A stretch of DNA of 64,000 nucleotides from Spirosoma aerolatum (GCF_002056795.1 NZ_CP020104.1:2801001-2865000), one strand, 5' to 3'. Shown: positions 52,756 through 61,961, counted from the stretch's first letter. The notes: generated by a model not told the origin, from the sequence alone. Made by a program: numbers and translations.

Positions 52756-54531
52756 ATGAAACGTTCCTATAAACTCCTTGTGGCTTTCTGTTCAACCCTG
52801 GCGCTGTCGGGTTGCGTGAAAGTGCTTGACAAAACGGACCTGAGTTCGACAAGCGGGGATCTGATCTTTAAAGATTCGGTGCTCACCCAGATGAACCTCG
52901 ATTACATCTACGACCAGAATCTACCCACGCCGATTGGATCGCTCGGCCCTGAACCGACCGGCCTCAGTGGACTGTCGGACGAGTCGTATGCCGACAGTAA
53001 ACTGCTCCAGGGGTCTTTGCTCGTCAATGAAGTTGGCGATTTTGGAACGGCCCTAAGTGCTACTAACAATTACGGTAAAATCCGGGTCATCAATACGTTC
53101 CTAAGTGATGTGAAGGCGGGAAGTCTGCCGCAGTATACCAAAAACAAGTTGCGGGCGCAGGCACAGTTTTTTCGAGCCTGGCGCTATTTTGATCTGGTGC
53201 GCTTGTATGGTGGTATACCGCTGGTATTGAGTCCGTTGGCTGCTGTGGGTGTCGAAGCGAAACAGGCCGATTACCTGCCCCGGAATAGCACCGCCGAGAG
53301 TTTTGCCCAGATCGTAAAAGATCTCGATTCGACGATTGCGTCGGTGCCGGGTCGCTGGTCGTCGTCGGGCGATTGGGGGCGGATTACCAAAGGGGCAGCT
53401 GCTGCGTTTAAAGGGCGGGTGTTGCTCTACGCGGCCAGCCCACAGTTCAACCCATCCGACGATGCTACCAAATGGCAGGCGTCTTACGATGCCAACAAAC
53501 AGGCGTATGATCTGCTGACTGCCAATGGATTTGGGTTGCACGCTTCGTTCGATCAGCTCTGGTTTCAGGAAGTCAACAACCCCGAAGCCGTTTTTATAAC
53601 GGGTTACAACACCGCAACAGGTGACCAGACGAAGAAGAACAACGGTTACGACAACAGCACCCGCCCATCGTATGCCGGAACGGGTGGCGGGTCGAACCAG
53701 CCTTCGTGGGAAATGGTCAAAGCGTTTCCGATGCTGGATGGTAAAAAGCCCGGCGAATCGACCAAATACACCTACACGGACCAGTTGTTCTACAAAAACC
53801 GCGACCCCCGTTTCGACAAAACGATTGCCTATAATGGAGCAACCTGGCCACTGAATGGCAACACAGCCAACAAATTGTGGACGTATTACGTAGGCGGAAA
53901 AACGGTAGAAGCAAAAGCGACGAACACGGGTTTTTACACGCGCAAGGCCATTAATCCATCGGTAGCGGCTGGCGATGTGCAATACTCCGGCACCGACTGG
54001 ATCGAAATTCGCTTCGCCGAAGTGCTGCTGAACCTGGCCGAAAGTGCGACGGGTATCAACAAACTGGACGAAGCCTATACCCAACTGATTGCCATTCGTA
54101 AACGGGCGGGCATCGAAGCCGGTACCGACAATTTGTATGGCCTGAAGCCGAACATGACCCGTGCCGAACTATTCGACGCTATCCTGTACGAACGGCAGAT
54201 TGAATTTGCGTTCGAAGGCAAGCGGTTCTGGGATCTGCGTCGCTGGAAACTGATCGAGAAAACGTTGAATGGCAAACGGAGAACGGGCGTCACGATCAAC
54301 CTGAAAACGACAGGTGTTCCAACTGATTTTGCTACCACCCGCGACAATCTGAATCTGGACCAGGTGTATACCAATTACTTTACCCTTGCGTTCAAACAGT
54401 TGGATACGAAATATGATATTGCCTGGAAGCCAGAGTATTACTTCTTCGCCATTCCGCAAACGGCCATCGACAACAACCCTAAACTGATTCAGAATAATAC
54501 CTGGGGGGGCGCGTTCGATCCGTTAAAATAA
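52756..54531 (+). CDS. RagB/SusD family lipoprotein
   Basis: A 591-residue surface lipoprotein. Lipobox LSGC puts the lipidated Cys at residue 20. The SusD part shows RAQAQFFRAWRYFDLVRLYGGIPLV, AAAAFKGRVLLYAASPQFN, IRFAEVLLNLAESATG and LYERQIEFAFEGKRFWDLRRW, all conserved in the family. It binds glycans at the cell surface and hands them to SusC. It is 15 bases behind SusC and is followed by a good terminator hairpin at 54562-54603. The sugar specificity is not readable, but the neighbours suggest fucose/galactose-containing glycans. Confidence 0.95.
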   Translation: MKRSYKLLVAFCSTLALSGCVKVLDKTDLSSTSGDLIFKDSVLTQMNLDYIYDQNLPTPIGSLGPEPTGLSGLSDESYADSKLLQGSLLVNEVGDFGTALSATNNYGKIRVINTFLSDVKAGSLPQYTKNKLRAQAQFFRAWRYFDLVRLYGGIPLVLSPLAAVGVEAKQADYLPRNSTAESFAQIVKDLDSTIASVPGRWSSSGDWGRITKGAAAAFKGRVLLYAASPQFNPSDDATKWQASYDANKQAYDLLTANGFGLHASFDQLWFQEVNNPEAVFITGYNTATGDQTKKNNGYDNSTRPSYAGTGGGSNQPSWEMVKAFPMLDGKKPGESTKYTYTDQLFYKNRDPRFDKTIAYNGATWPLNGNTANKLWTYYVGGKTVEAKATNTGFYTRKAINPSVAAGDVQYSGTDWIEIRFAEVLLNLAESATGINKLDEAYTQLIAIRKRAGIEAGTDNLYGLKPNMTRAELFDAILYERQIEFAFEGKRFWDLRRWKLIEKTLNGKRRTGVTINLKTTGVPTDFATTRDNLNLDQVYTNYFTLAFKQLDTKYDIAWKPEYYFFAIPQTAIDNNPKLIQNNTWGGAFDPLK

Positions 54532-54561
54532 GTACTCCGAGAGTTAATTAGTGGTGCATTC

Positions 54562-54603
54562 ACCCTGCCTACCTTGTGTCGTTACGATCCGTGTAGGCAG
54601 GGT
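54562..54603 (+). terminator. terminator hairpin behind SusD
   Basis: ACCCTGCCTAC (54562-54572) and GTAGGCAGGGT (54593-54603) form a perfect 11-base stem, followed by TGATTTT. It lies 31 bases after the SusD stop. Confidence 0.6.
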
Positions 54604-54638
54604 TGATTTTAATCGGTAGAGCAACAATTCGTACACAA

Positions 54639-54677
54639 CAGAAATGCCCATAACCTGATTGGCTATGGGCATTTCTG
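54639..54677. terminator. second hairpin between SusD and DoxX genes, likely bidirectional
   Basis: CAGAAATGCCCATA (54639-54652) and TATGGGCATTTCTG (54664-54677) form a perfect 14-base stem around 11 bases. An A run follows it on +, so it reads as T before the stem on minus. It lies between two convergent genes and may end both transcripts. Confidence 0.5.
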
Positions 54678-54697
54678 CTTGAAAAAAAAATGAAAAA

Positions 54698-55168
54698 TTA
54701 GGCTACCTGAGCAGGACCGTTTTGTTGAAAATCGTGCTGAGTTGTCGTCAGATTCTGGAGCGCCATAGCTTTCCGTTTTTTGTGATAGGCATAGTACGAA
54801 CCAAAGCCCAGCGCCACAAAAATAAAAATCGGCGCCCACTGGACGAGCTCTTTACCACTATTTGCGACGGAATACGTAGCCCCCAGCAAATCAAAGATGA
54901 GTCCGGCATAGGCCCATTCTTTAAGCCTGGGAAAGCCCGGAACCAGAATCGCCACCACACCCAGCAACTTAGCCCAACCCAGAAACGGAATGATGTAGGT
55001 TGGATACCCCATTTCATGAAACCCCTGCACCGACATGGGATTGACCATAATGTTGGGGATGGCCGATCCTGCCATTACAAACGCAAATAAACCAGTTAGT
55101 ATCCAGTACAGGATATTCGTCTTTTTCAGGGCTTTACGATTGGCAGTGTTAACCTGGATGTGTGTCAT
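54698..55168 (-). CDS. DoxX-like membrane protein
   Basis: A 156-residue inner-membrane protein with four spans (LYWILTGLFAFVMAGSAIPNI, YIIPFLGWAKLLGVVAILVPG, AYAGLIFDLLGATYSVAN, APIFIFVALGFGSYYAY). The pattern matches DoxX-like (DUF417-type) small membrane proteins. The basic tail (YHKKRKAMALQN) ends in a polar part. No function can be told. It is transcribed towards SusD and is divergent from the DUF1080 gene across a 245-base spacer with repeats. Confidence 0.8.
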   Translation of the reverse strand: MTHIQVNTANRKALKKTNILYWILTGLFAFVMAGSAIPNIMVNPMSVQGFHEMGYPTYIIPFLGWAKLLGVVAILVPGFPRLKEWAYAGLIFDLLGATYSVANSGKELVQWAPIFIFVALGFGSYYAYHKKRKAMALQNLTTTQHDFQQNGPAQVA

Positions 55169-55257
55169 TGGTCGTTGTTGTTTAATTGATTTGATAGCTC
55201 AAATTTACCGCTTTTCGGGTTGGTCAATAGGGGGTGAAAACGGCAATAAATGGGTTG

Positions 55258-55295
55258 TTTGCGGCATAGTTTAGTTCGCATAGTTTAGCCGCAAA
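55258..55295. promoter_or_regulatory. inverted and direct repeats between DoxX and DUF1080 genes
   Basis: TTTGCGGC (55258-55265) and GCCGCAAA (55288-55295) form a perfect inverted repeat. Within it the 11-mer GCATAGTTTAG occurs twice (55264-55274 and 55278-55288). The place between divergent genes suggests a control site; the binding protein is unknown. Confidence 0.35.
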
Positions 55296-55413
55296 ATGAT
55301 AATCCAATGGCCTGTTTCAGCCCGGATAGTAGGGTGATGGACGAGGTAAAAACGAGTGTGGTATGAGGAGTTTCGCCGGGCGGTTGGCTTATATAGATTC
55401 AATCCTAATCACT

Positions 55414-56142
55414 ATGTTTTTGAAACGATCTGTTTGCAGTTTGCTTTTGATGCTGGCTGTTGCTGGTGTACAGGCCCAGCCGCTCAATACCTTGTCGGCA
55501 CAGGAGAAAAAAGAGGGATGGAAGCTGCTTTTTGACGGCCAGGATCTCAAAGGCTGGCATAAATACAATGGTAAAGGTGTACCGTCTTCCTGGAAAGTGG
55601 AACAGGGCGTTTTGCATCTGAATGTGCCCAAAACGGCAACTGGTACGGTTCGCGACGGTGGCGATTTGGTGACCGACGCTATCTTCTCCGGCGATTTTGC
55701 CTTTAAGGCGGAGTATAAAATTGAGAAGTATACCAATAGTGGTTTCTTTTTCTTCGTCGAGGAAGCGCCTAAGAACGAGAAAATCTATAACACGGGTCTG
55801 GAGGTGCAGGTGGGCGACGATGTACTGTATCAGAAAGCGGTAGAGCATCCGCACAACTCCGGCGACCTCTTTGGCATCGCTGACGTCCGTATTCAGGAGC
55901 CTCAACCACTAGGGAGCTGGAATAAAGTGGAGGTGATGCTGAAAAAGAACAAATTGACCGTCACGATCAATGGGTATACGGTGCAGGAACACGACCTGAC
56001 CAGCGCCGACTGGAAAAAGCGGATGGCCGCCAGTAAGCTGAAAGATGCTCCTGTTGGCAAAGGCAAATACAGCGGACGCATTGGACTACAGGACTGGAAT
56101 ACGAGTGTCTGGTTCCGAAATATTAAGCTGAGAACTCTTTAA
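55414..56142 (+). CDS. DUF1080 family protein (3-keto-disaccharide hydrolase-like)
   Basis: A 242-residue exported protein with signal peptide (SVCSLLLMLAVAGVQA). The mature part is a concanavalin-like sandwich: EGWKLLFDGQDLKGWHKY, then EGVLHLN-like strands, then GDFAFKAEYKIEKYTNSGFFF, ending GRIGLQDWNTSVWFRNIKLR. This is the DUF1080 pattern (LFDGxxLxGW start). Some members cut 3-keto-glycosides. The periplasmic place fits a role in glycan breakdown. ATG at 55414 is used because the signal peptide starts there. It converges with GH95 across a palindromic element. Confidence 0.85.
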   Translation: MFLKRSVCSLLLMLAVAGVQAQPLNTLSAQEKKEGWKLLFDGQDLKGWHKYNGKGVPSSWKVEQGVLHLNVPKTATGTVRDGGDLVTDAIFSGDFAFKAEYKIEKYTNSGFFFFVEEAPKNEKIYNTGLEVQVGDDVLYQKAVEHPHNSGDLFGIADVRIQEPQPLGSWNKVEVMLKKNKLTVTINGYTVQEHDLTSADWKKRMAASKLKDAPVGKGKYSGRIGLQDWNTSVWFRNIKLRTL

Positions 56143-56172
56143 GAGCCTGTCTAACTTTTTGTGGGATATGCA

Positions 56173-56260
56173 TTTTTGTCATTGCGACGCAGAAGTAATC
56201 TTCGGGTACTCCTAAAAAGGTAATGCTCCGAAGATTGCTCCTGCGTCGTAATGACAAAAA
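56173..56260. repeat. large palindromic repeat element, type 1
   Basis: The arms 56173-56205 and 56228-56260 (33 bases each) are inverted repeats with three mismatches around 22 bases. They start TTTTTGTCATTGCGACGCAG. The sequence is of the same type as the element at 61871-61961 (shared TTGTCATTnCGAC start). It lies between the convergent DUF1080 and GH95 genes and is noncoding. Such palindromes are often REP- or MITE-like. Confidence 0.7.
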
Positions 56261-56317
56261 ATACGCTTACTATAGATTACGTTTAGAAAATTTAAACAGG
56301 TTCTAATTCTGATAAAG

Positions 56318-59176
56318 TTACAAGACCTTCAAATCGCCATTCAGACGGTAGGTTTTTCCTTTTTCGGTGGTCAGGCTTAGCTGTTTGTCTCCATAACGAA
56401 GTACGCAGGGCTGACCGGCTTTGGATGTGATATCGACACCGCTCAGATGCCCAGCCTGCCAGCGGATATTCAGGACGAAGCCGCCCTGCGCACAGATTCC
56501 GTTGATGTTGCCCGTTGGCAGTTCGGCAGGCAGCGCCGGAAGCAGGTCAATCGTTTCACCCTGACTTTGCAGAATCATCTCGGCAATACCACTGGCACCA
56601 CCAAAATTGCCGTCAATCTGAAACGGCGGATGGGCATCGAACAGGTTGGGGTAGGAGCCGCCACCTGTCATGCCTTCGGGCGAGATGGCTGGCCGGAACA
56701 GCAGTTTGAGCATGGTGTAGGCATGATTGCCATCGCGGAACCGGGCCCAGAAATTTATCTTCCAGGCCAGACTCCAGCCTGTTCCTTCGTCGCCCCGTTC
56801 CAGGAGCGACTGCCGGGCTGCTTTCATCAGGTCGGGCGTTTCGTCCCAGGTGATGTCGGTGCCGGGGTGAACGCCCCACAGGTGCGATACGTGCCGATGC
56901 GTGTCTTTGGGGTCATCGACATCCTGCAACCACTCCTGCAACTGCCCGTGTTTACCAATCTGGTTGGGCGCTATCTGGCTGTACATCGTTTTGAGGGTAT
57001 CGCGAAAGGCAGCATCCGTCTTCAAACGTTCGCTGGCCGCTATGCAGTTTTTGAACAGATCACGAATGATCTGGTGATCCATCGTTGGGCCTGCCACTAG
57101 TCCACCGTGTTCGGGCGAGTTCGATGGGGTACTAATCAGCCAGCCGGTCTTCGGGTCTTTCACCAGAAAATCGACAAAAAAACGAGCGGCTTCTCTCATG
57201 ATGGGGTAGGCCCGGTTTTGCAGAAAGGCCTGGTCCTGCGTGTAGCGATAATGCTCCCACAAATGGTGCGAAACCCAGGCTCCTCCGCTTACCCAGATGC
57301 CGTGGTTTGATGCGTTGATGGGGGCCGTCCCGCGCCAGAGATCGGTGTTGTGGTGCAACACCCAGCCCCGAGCGTTATAGTGCGCTCTCGCTGTTTTTCG
57401 GCCTTCTTTTGCCAGCTCGTCAATGGCGTTGAACATCGGTTCGTGGCAGGCCGACAGATTCAGCATTTCGGCGGGCCAGTAGTTCATTTCGAGGTTGATG
57501 TTCGTGGTGTACTTACTGCCCCAGGGTGGCGTGAGCAGATCATTCCAGATACCCTGTAAGTTGGCGGGACCCGCTGGCACACCATTACGGCCGGGTCGTG
57601 AACTGGAAATCAGTAGATACCGGCCATACTGTACATAAAGGGCAATCAGCGCGGGGTCTGACGATTGGTCGAACCGCTGTAGTCGTTCGTCGGTGGGCAG
57701 TTGTTCGTTGGGCGAATGGCCCAAATCCAGCGACAGACTGTTGAAATACGATTGGTACTCCTGCACATGCGTCGTTCGAATAGCCGCAAATGGTTTGTTT
57801 CGCAGTGTCTGTAAAGGCTGTTGACTCAATAAAGCCGGATCGCCGGAAACGTCTTTAAAGTTTTTGAAATTAGTACCCGCCGTCAAATACAGCGTAGCTT
57901 CGTCGGCTCCCGACACAACAAGTTTTGTCCCCGACACGCTGATCTGGCCTTTCTGCGTCTGAATCCGTAGCAGACTTTCACCCCGTAACGCCCCATTTTT
58001 GACCTGAACTGATAGAGCAATTGTCTGATTATCAATTTTTCGGACCGACGCGCCCTGATGTGGGCTGTTCAGCGTGGCGTCAAAACTAAGTTGTCCCGAC
58101 TTGCTGGCTGTAAGATGAATGGCCATAACCTGGTCGGGTGCGCTGGTCAGATACTCGCGGGTGAACCGGACACCATTAACCTGATACGTGACGCGGGACA
58201 GGGCCGTTGTTAGGTCCAACTCCCGGCGGTAGTTCGTGGCCTGCTCCTGGCGTTTAACCGTGAGCCATAAATCACCGAAAGGTTGGTAGTCGGCCTGATA
58301 GCGGGGAGATGCGGGCGGATTGTTATCCTGAATCCAGTAACGGAACGGACGGCTGAGTGGTACGCCATCGGTTGGTTGCTGCCCAACAGGATAGACGACA
58401 AACGTTGGCTGACTGGTTTTAATGCCAATAAATCCGCCTTTATCGTATAGATTGATGACCTGAATGGCCAGTTGGTTTTTACCCGCGTGCAGCTTAGTCG
58501 CCGGAATCGTATACCGTCGATTTTTGGCAATGCCTTCGTCCGAACCGATTAGTTCACCATTCAGATACGTAAAATCCTGATCGCGGATACGTCCCATGTC
58601 GAGCAACATATCCTTGCCTATCCAGGCTTCGGGTATGGTGACTGTGGTGCGGAACCATACGGCTCCGTCCAGCCCTTCGTTGCCCATTTTCTCCCAGCCA
58701 TCGGGTGTGGGAACGTCCATCGTTTTCCAGGAACGGTCATCGAATGCAACGGCTGCCGGACTCCCTTTAGTGTCGGCCAGGGCCCGAACGCGATTGAACC
58801 AGGCCGCCTTTTTCTGCGGGTAATCGGCTTCGTTGCTTTGACGGCCCATAAAATGCTCCTGTGCCAGTTTTTCGGCTTCGGCCTGTTTTCCATCGGCCAG
58901 CAACTGACGAATCTGGGGCAGGTATTGAGCGGCCCCTTCGCGCTGATAGTCGCGGGGCTCGCCGGTCCAGAGTGTGGCTTCGTTGAACTGGATATGGTCG
59001 GTGGTGATGCCCCCGAATACCATTCCCCCCAGCCGACCGTTGCCAATCGGTAACGCTTCAACCCATTGCGTAGCTGGTTTCTTATACCAGAGTGTAAGGG
59101 GTTGTTTGGCGGGTGGCTGGGCCTGTATGGTTAGTGATAAGAAAAGTGCAGGGAGCAGGAGACGGGTACGTTTCAT
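56318..59176 (-). CDS. glycoside hydrolase family 95 protein (alpha-L-fucosidase/galactosidase type) with inserted binding domain
   Basis: A 952-residue exported protein with signal peptide (LLLPALFLSLTIQAQ). The N-terminal sandwich has the GH95 start WVEALPIGNGRLGGMVFGG. Residues about 125-290 hold an inserted carbohydrate-binding-like sandwich (DDRSWKTMDVPTPDGWEKMG, WFRTTVTIP, TYLNGELIGS), which resembles the sugar-binding domain of GH2 enzymes. The (alpha/alpha)6 barrel follows (PANLQGIWNDLLTPPWGS, TNINLEMNYWPAEM, WLISTPSNSPEHGG, QIDGNFGGASGIAEM). GH95 enzymes remove alpha-1,2-L-fucose or alpha-L-galactose. ATG at 59176 is used. A palindrome lies just upstream, at 59193-59223. Confidence 0.9.
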   Translation of the reverse strand: MKRTRLLLPALFLSLTIQAQPPAKQPLTLWYKKPATQWVEALPIGNGRLGGMVFGGITTDHIQFNEATLWTGEPRDYQREGAAQYLPQIRQLLADGKQAEAEKLAQEHFMGRQSNEADYPQKKAAWFNRVRALADTKGSPAAVAFDDRSWKTMDVPTPDGWEKMGNEGLDGAVWFRTTVTIPEAWIGKDMLLDMGRIRDQDFTYLNGELIGSDEGIAKNRRYTIPATKLHAGKNQLAIQVINLYDKGGFIGIKTSQPTFVVYPVGQQPTDGVPLSRPFRYWIQDNNPPASPRYQADYQPFGDLWLTVKRQEQATNYRRELDLTTALSRVTYQVNGVRFTREYLTSAPDQVMAIHLTASKSGQLSFDATLNSPHQGASVRKIDNQTIALSVQVKNGALRGESLLRIQTQKGQISVSGTKLVVSGADEATLYLTAGTNFKNFKDVSGDPALLSQQPLQTLRNKPFAAIRTTHVQEYQSYFNSLSLDLGHSPNEQLPTDERLQRFDQSSDPALIALYVQYGRYLLISSSRPGRNGVPAGPANLQGIWNDLLTPPWGSKYTTNINLEMNYWPAEMLNLSACHEPMFNAIDELAKEGRKTARAHYNARGWVLHHNTDLWRGTAPINASNHGIWVSGGAWVSHHLWEHYRYTQDQAFLQNRAYPIMREAARFFVDFLVKDPKTGWLISTPSNSPEHGGLVAGPTMDHQIIRDLFKNCIAASERLKTDAAFRDTLKTMYSQIAPNQIGKHGQLQEWLQDVDDPKDTHRHVSHLWGVHPGTDITWDETPDLMKAARQSLLERGDEGTGWSLAWKINFWARFRDGNHAYTMLKLLFRPAISPEGMTGGGSYPNLFDAHPPFQIDGNFGGASGIAEMILQSQGETIDLLPALPAELPTGNINGICAQGGFVLNIRWQAGHLSGVDITSKAGQPCVLRYGDKQLSLTTEKGKTYRLNGDLKVL

Positions 59177-59192
59177 AAGTAGAACAAAAATA

Positions 59193-59223
59193 AACCTACA
59201 AGCTCTCAAAGACCTTGTAGGTT
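59193..59223. repeat. short palindrome upstream of GH95
   Basis: AACCTACAAG (59193-59202) and CTTGTAGGTT (59214-59223) form a perfect 10-base inverted repeat around 11 bases. It lies 17 bases before the GH95 start and so in its leader. It may be a repeat element common in this group or a hairpin in the 5' UTR. Confidence 0.5.
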
Positions 59224-59317
59224 CTTAGCTAATCATTCTACAATCTTGAATTAGTTCTTGAGAGGCTTTATTGCTCATTCGGGAGCGAACTGCGGACCAA
59301 CGGGCAGGAAATGACCG

Positions 59318-61819
59318 CTATTTTTTTAATTCTGTCCAAACTTCTCCTGGACTCGTACCGGAAATACCTTCCTGGTAGTTCTTCATGCGGGCGTTCCAGT
59401 CATCGACACGCGGATTGTTTTCGGTGGTTTTGGGGTTGAGCTTATCCAGACTTTCTCCCTTCGGAATGCTGATGACCAGCATCAGTTGCCGACCGTTTCG
59501 GTATAACAGCAGTTGCTGAAACTGTGCATTGCAGAACCCCTTCGACACCTCCGGCCATTTCTCAAACTGTGTAGCGTGGTAATCCAGGTATTCATTTTGG
59601 AGCTTGGGGTCAGCAACCAGATTGGCCGTCAGAATGGTATGAGTCCACTCGCCTGCTACGGCCCCTGTTGAACATCGACTCCGGTTGAATTCGTAGAACA
59701 AATCGTAATAGGTTTTGACCGTTGCGGTTGGGAAGGCTGTTTTCAGTCGTTCGCTCAGTACGTAAACGTCCGGCACCTTATCGAAAATAACGTAGTGATT
59801 TCGCCACTGATACAGCGCTTCCGGCCTGACCTTATTACGCGCCATCACGTTCGTTAGCTGCTCACGATCAATAGTTTGTCCTCCGGGTACGGTTATTTCG
59901 ATAATGACCGGATTCTCTTTGTTGATGCGCCATTGTGGGTCGGCAGGGGCTTTTTCGCGGAGTAGAGTGCGATACGGCGCTTCAAGACCCGCTTTCGTTT
60001 TGATGCTGTCGGCTACCTGTGGGCCATTGTGTTCCCAGACATTGTTCGGACCGTTGGCATTTTGCAGGTATTTCCCGGAAGGCGTCCAGTTGTCTTTTAT
60101 CGTGAAATACGACGAACCTTCGTCGGTGTAGAGGTAAAACCAGTGAGCGGGCAGGTGTGCATAAGGAGCTTTGTATACGCTGTCGATGTCGTTTTCGGCA
60201 ATGATTGAGCCGGGTTGCGCGGATAGGGTGTAGATGGCAGCCGCATCATACATGTGTTTGGCGTAGCGATGAATCCGGTTGGCGCACACCCGGTTGTTAC
60301 GCATGGCGTTGATGGTTCGTGTCCAGCCCCAGCCCAGACTGATACCGCTGTAACCCACTTCGCTGATGTCGTTATGGTCGATACGAATGTCCCGAACGTA
60401 GCCTGCTCCGATTCCCACTGCTCCCCAGTCTTCGTTCGTTACGTTGGTAATCAGGTTGTTGCTGATGATTAGGTTTGTGCATACTTCGCGCTCGTCGGTA
60501 GGGGTGTAGGGTCGGTGAATCTCCGTCGCTTCGTCGGCGAAAACGCCCGCCATAATGCCTGTTCCGCCAATATCATTGAACAGGTTGCCGCGAATCAGAT
60601 TGTCCTGAACACCTTTGTGGTAATCCAGGCCTGTAGCTGCCAAATGCTCAAACCGACAGTTTTCGAAACCTGTGTGATGGGCAAAGTTTACGTCCACAGC
60701 TGCAGCCGGACGACCTACCCAAGCCTGATTTTCAAGCGATTTTTTGTCGGGTGTACCGGGGGTTTTTAGTTTGTAGGCATCGAGCATATACAAACCTGCC
60801 TGATGCGGAACGTGCCCCTGCTGCGAAGGCCGGAGCCAGGCCGTATGCTGAAACGAAATTCCTTTGAACAGAACGTTCGATACCGGATGGTCTATCGTTC
60901 CGGCGATGCGTACCAGTGTTTCGAGGGCAGGAGCAATCACCTCTGCGGTGGACAGGTTTTCGTTTGGGCGGGGGAGGTAGTAGATTTTTTCGGCTTTCGT
61001 ATCCAGAAACCATTCGCCGGGCTGATTCAGGAATTGAATCGCATTGGTCAGGTAAAAGGCCGAGTTGCCTGTTTCTTTCGAAATCCAGGGCGCAGGCCAC
61101 GGGTGTTCCGATTGGATCCGGCTTTCGGGCTGATGAAACCAGAGTTTGGCACTGTCGCCCTGCACTTCAATGCGTCTGATGCGCAGATTGGCAATGGCCC
61201 ACCACTGATGAATCAGCATTTCCAGTCCCTCCGCTCTCGACAGATCGCCGAATTTGGGGGCCGGAATCCAGCAGGTTTGTTCCTGTTTATTCCACGACAG
61301 AATCCTGTTCATGAGCGGATAGGGCGTGTCTTTGGCGCGGGTGGCTTTCCATCCGTTGACCCATACCTGACGAAATTCGAGCAGCCGTCCGCCTACTTTC
61401 GGTGCATCAGCCACCCAGACGTTGCCCTTGGCTTCCTTCGGTAGACCCGCCACAGTTCCTTTCAGTTTTTGCCAGTTTTTGATGGGTACACCCCCACTCA
61501 GAACAGGCTTTTCGTTTGGGGCGGCTTCAATAATTGTCGGACTGGTGGCTGTACCGGCATCTTCTGGTCGGATAAAAATTGGCTCGTTGAGGGCATACAG
61601 ACCGTTCCGTACATAAATGTGCGATCCCCGTGAAAGACCTGTATCGTTCAGTCGGCGCAATTCCCGAACCTTTCGAATCGCTAGCTGCACACTCGCCAAC
61701 GGTTTCTCTTTCGTCCCTGCATTGGTATCTGACCCGTCCGGTGATACCCAGAATTCAGCCTGCGCAAAGAGAAGCGAGGGGAAAAGTGTGAGGTATAAAA
61801 TGGTTATGGTTCGGTTCAT
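59318..61819 (-). CDS. right-handed beta-helix (GH141-like) protein fused to L-rhamnose mutarotase-like domain
   Basis: An 833-residue exported protein with signal peptide (ITILYLTLFPSLLFAQ). Residues 20-620 are a right-handed parallel beta-helix with NAGTKEKPLASVQLAIRKV at the start, FENCRFEHLAATGLDYHKG, NLFNDIGGTGIMAG, IRIDHNDISEVGYSGISLG in the rungs, as in GH141-type enzymes (alpha-L-fucosidase/xylanase). Residues about 630-833 form an L-rhamnose-mutarotase-like alpha/beta domain with LVADPKLQNEYLDYHATQFEKWPEV and VDDWNARMKNYQEG. Fusions of a polysaccharide enzyme and a mutarotase are unusual. It is upstream of GH95 (141 bases) and downstream of GH2 in the same operon. Confidence 0.8.
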   Translation of the reverse strand: MNRTITILYLTLFPSLLFAQAEFWVSPDGSDTNAGTKEKPLASVQLAIRKVRELRRLNDTGLSRGSHIYVRNGLYALNEPIFIRPEDAGTATSPTIIEAAPNEKPVLSGGVPIKNWQKLKGTVAGLPKEAKGNVWVADAPKVGGRLLEFRQVWVNGWKATRAKDTPYPLMNRILSWNKQEQTCWIPAPKFGDLSRAEGLEMLIHQWWAIANLRIRRIEVQGDSAKLWFHQPESRIQSEHPWPAPWISKETGNSAFYLTNAIQFLNQPGEWFLDTKAEKIYYLPRPNENLSTAEVIAPALETLVRIAGTIDHPVSNVLFKGISFQHTAWLRPSQQGHVPHQAGLYMLDAYKLKTPGTPDKKSLENQAWVGRPAAAVDVNFAHHTGFENCRFEHLAATGLDYHKGVQDNLIRGNLFNDIGGTGIMAGVFADEATEIHRPYTPTDEREVCTNLIISNNLITNVTNEDWGAVGIGAGYVRDIRIDHNDISEVGYSGISLGWGWTRTINAMRNNRVCANRIHRYAKHMYDAAAIYTLSAQPGSIIAENDIDSVYKAPYAHLPAHWFYLYTDEGSSYFTIKDNWTPSGKYLQNANGPNNVWEHNGPQVADSIKTKAGLEAPYRTLLREKAPADPQWRINKENPVIIEITVPGGQTIDREQLTNVMARNKVRPEALYQWRNHYVIFDKVPDVYVLSERLKTAFPTATVKTYYDLFYEFNRSRCSTGAVAGEWTHTILTANLVADPKLQNEYLDYHATQFEKWPEVSKGFCNAQFQQLLLYRNGRQLMLVISIPKGESLDKLNPKTTENNPRVDDWNARMKNYQEGISGTSPGEVWTELKK

Positions 61820-61870
61820 AGATTGAGAATGTCAGACTCACGCTCGTCCACGATATAGTCGCGGATGAAA

Positions 61871-61961
61871 TTTGTTTGTCATTCCGACCGCAGAGAGGAA
61901 TCTCAAAGTTCTTCATAAGTCAAGCGTGAGATTCCTCTCTGCGGTCGGAATGACAAACAAA
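61871..61961. repeat. large palindromic repeat element, type 2
   Basis: The arms 61871-61905 and 61927-61961 (35 bases each) are a perfect inverted repeat around 21 bases, starting TTTGTTTGTCATTCCGACCG. It is related to the element at 56173-56260. It lies between the stop of the GH2 gene (61968) and the start of the beta-helix gene (61819), in the middle of a minus operon. Confidence 0.75.

Noticed and set aside
53101..54084. Long antisense frame (327 codons) within SusD
   Set aside because: It mirrors the coding strand of SusD; the residue make-up (many R, F, V) is typical for antisense shadows.
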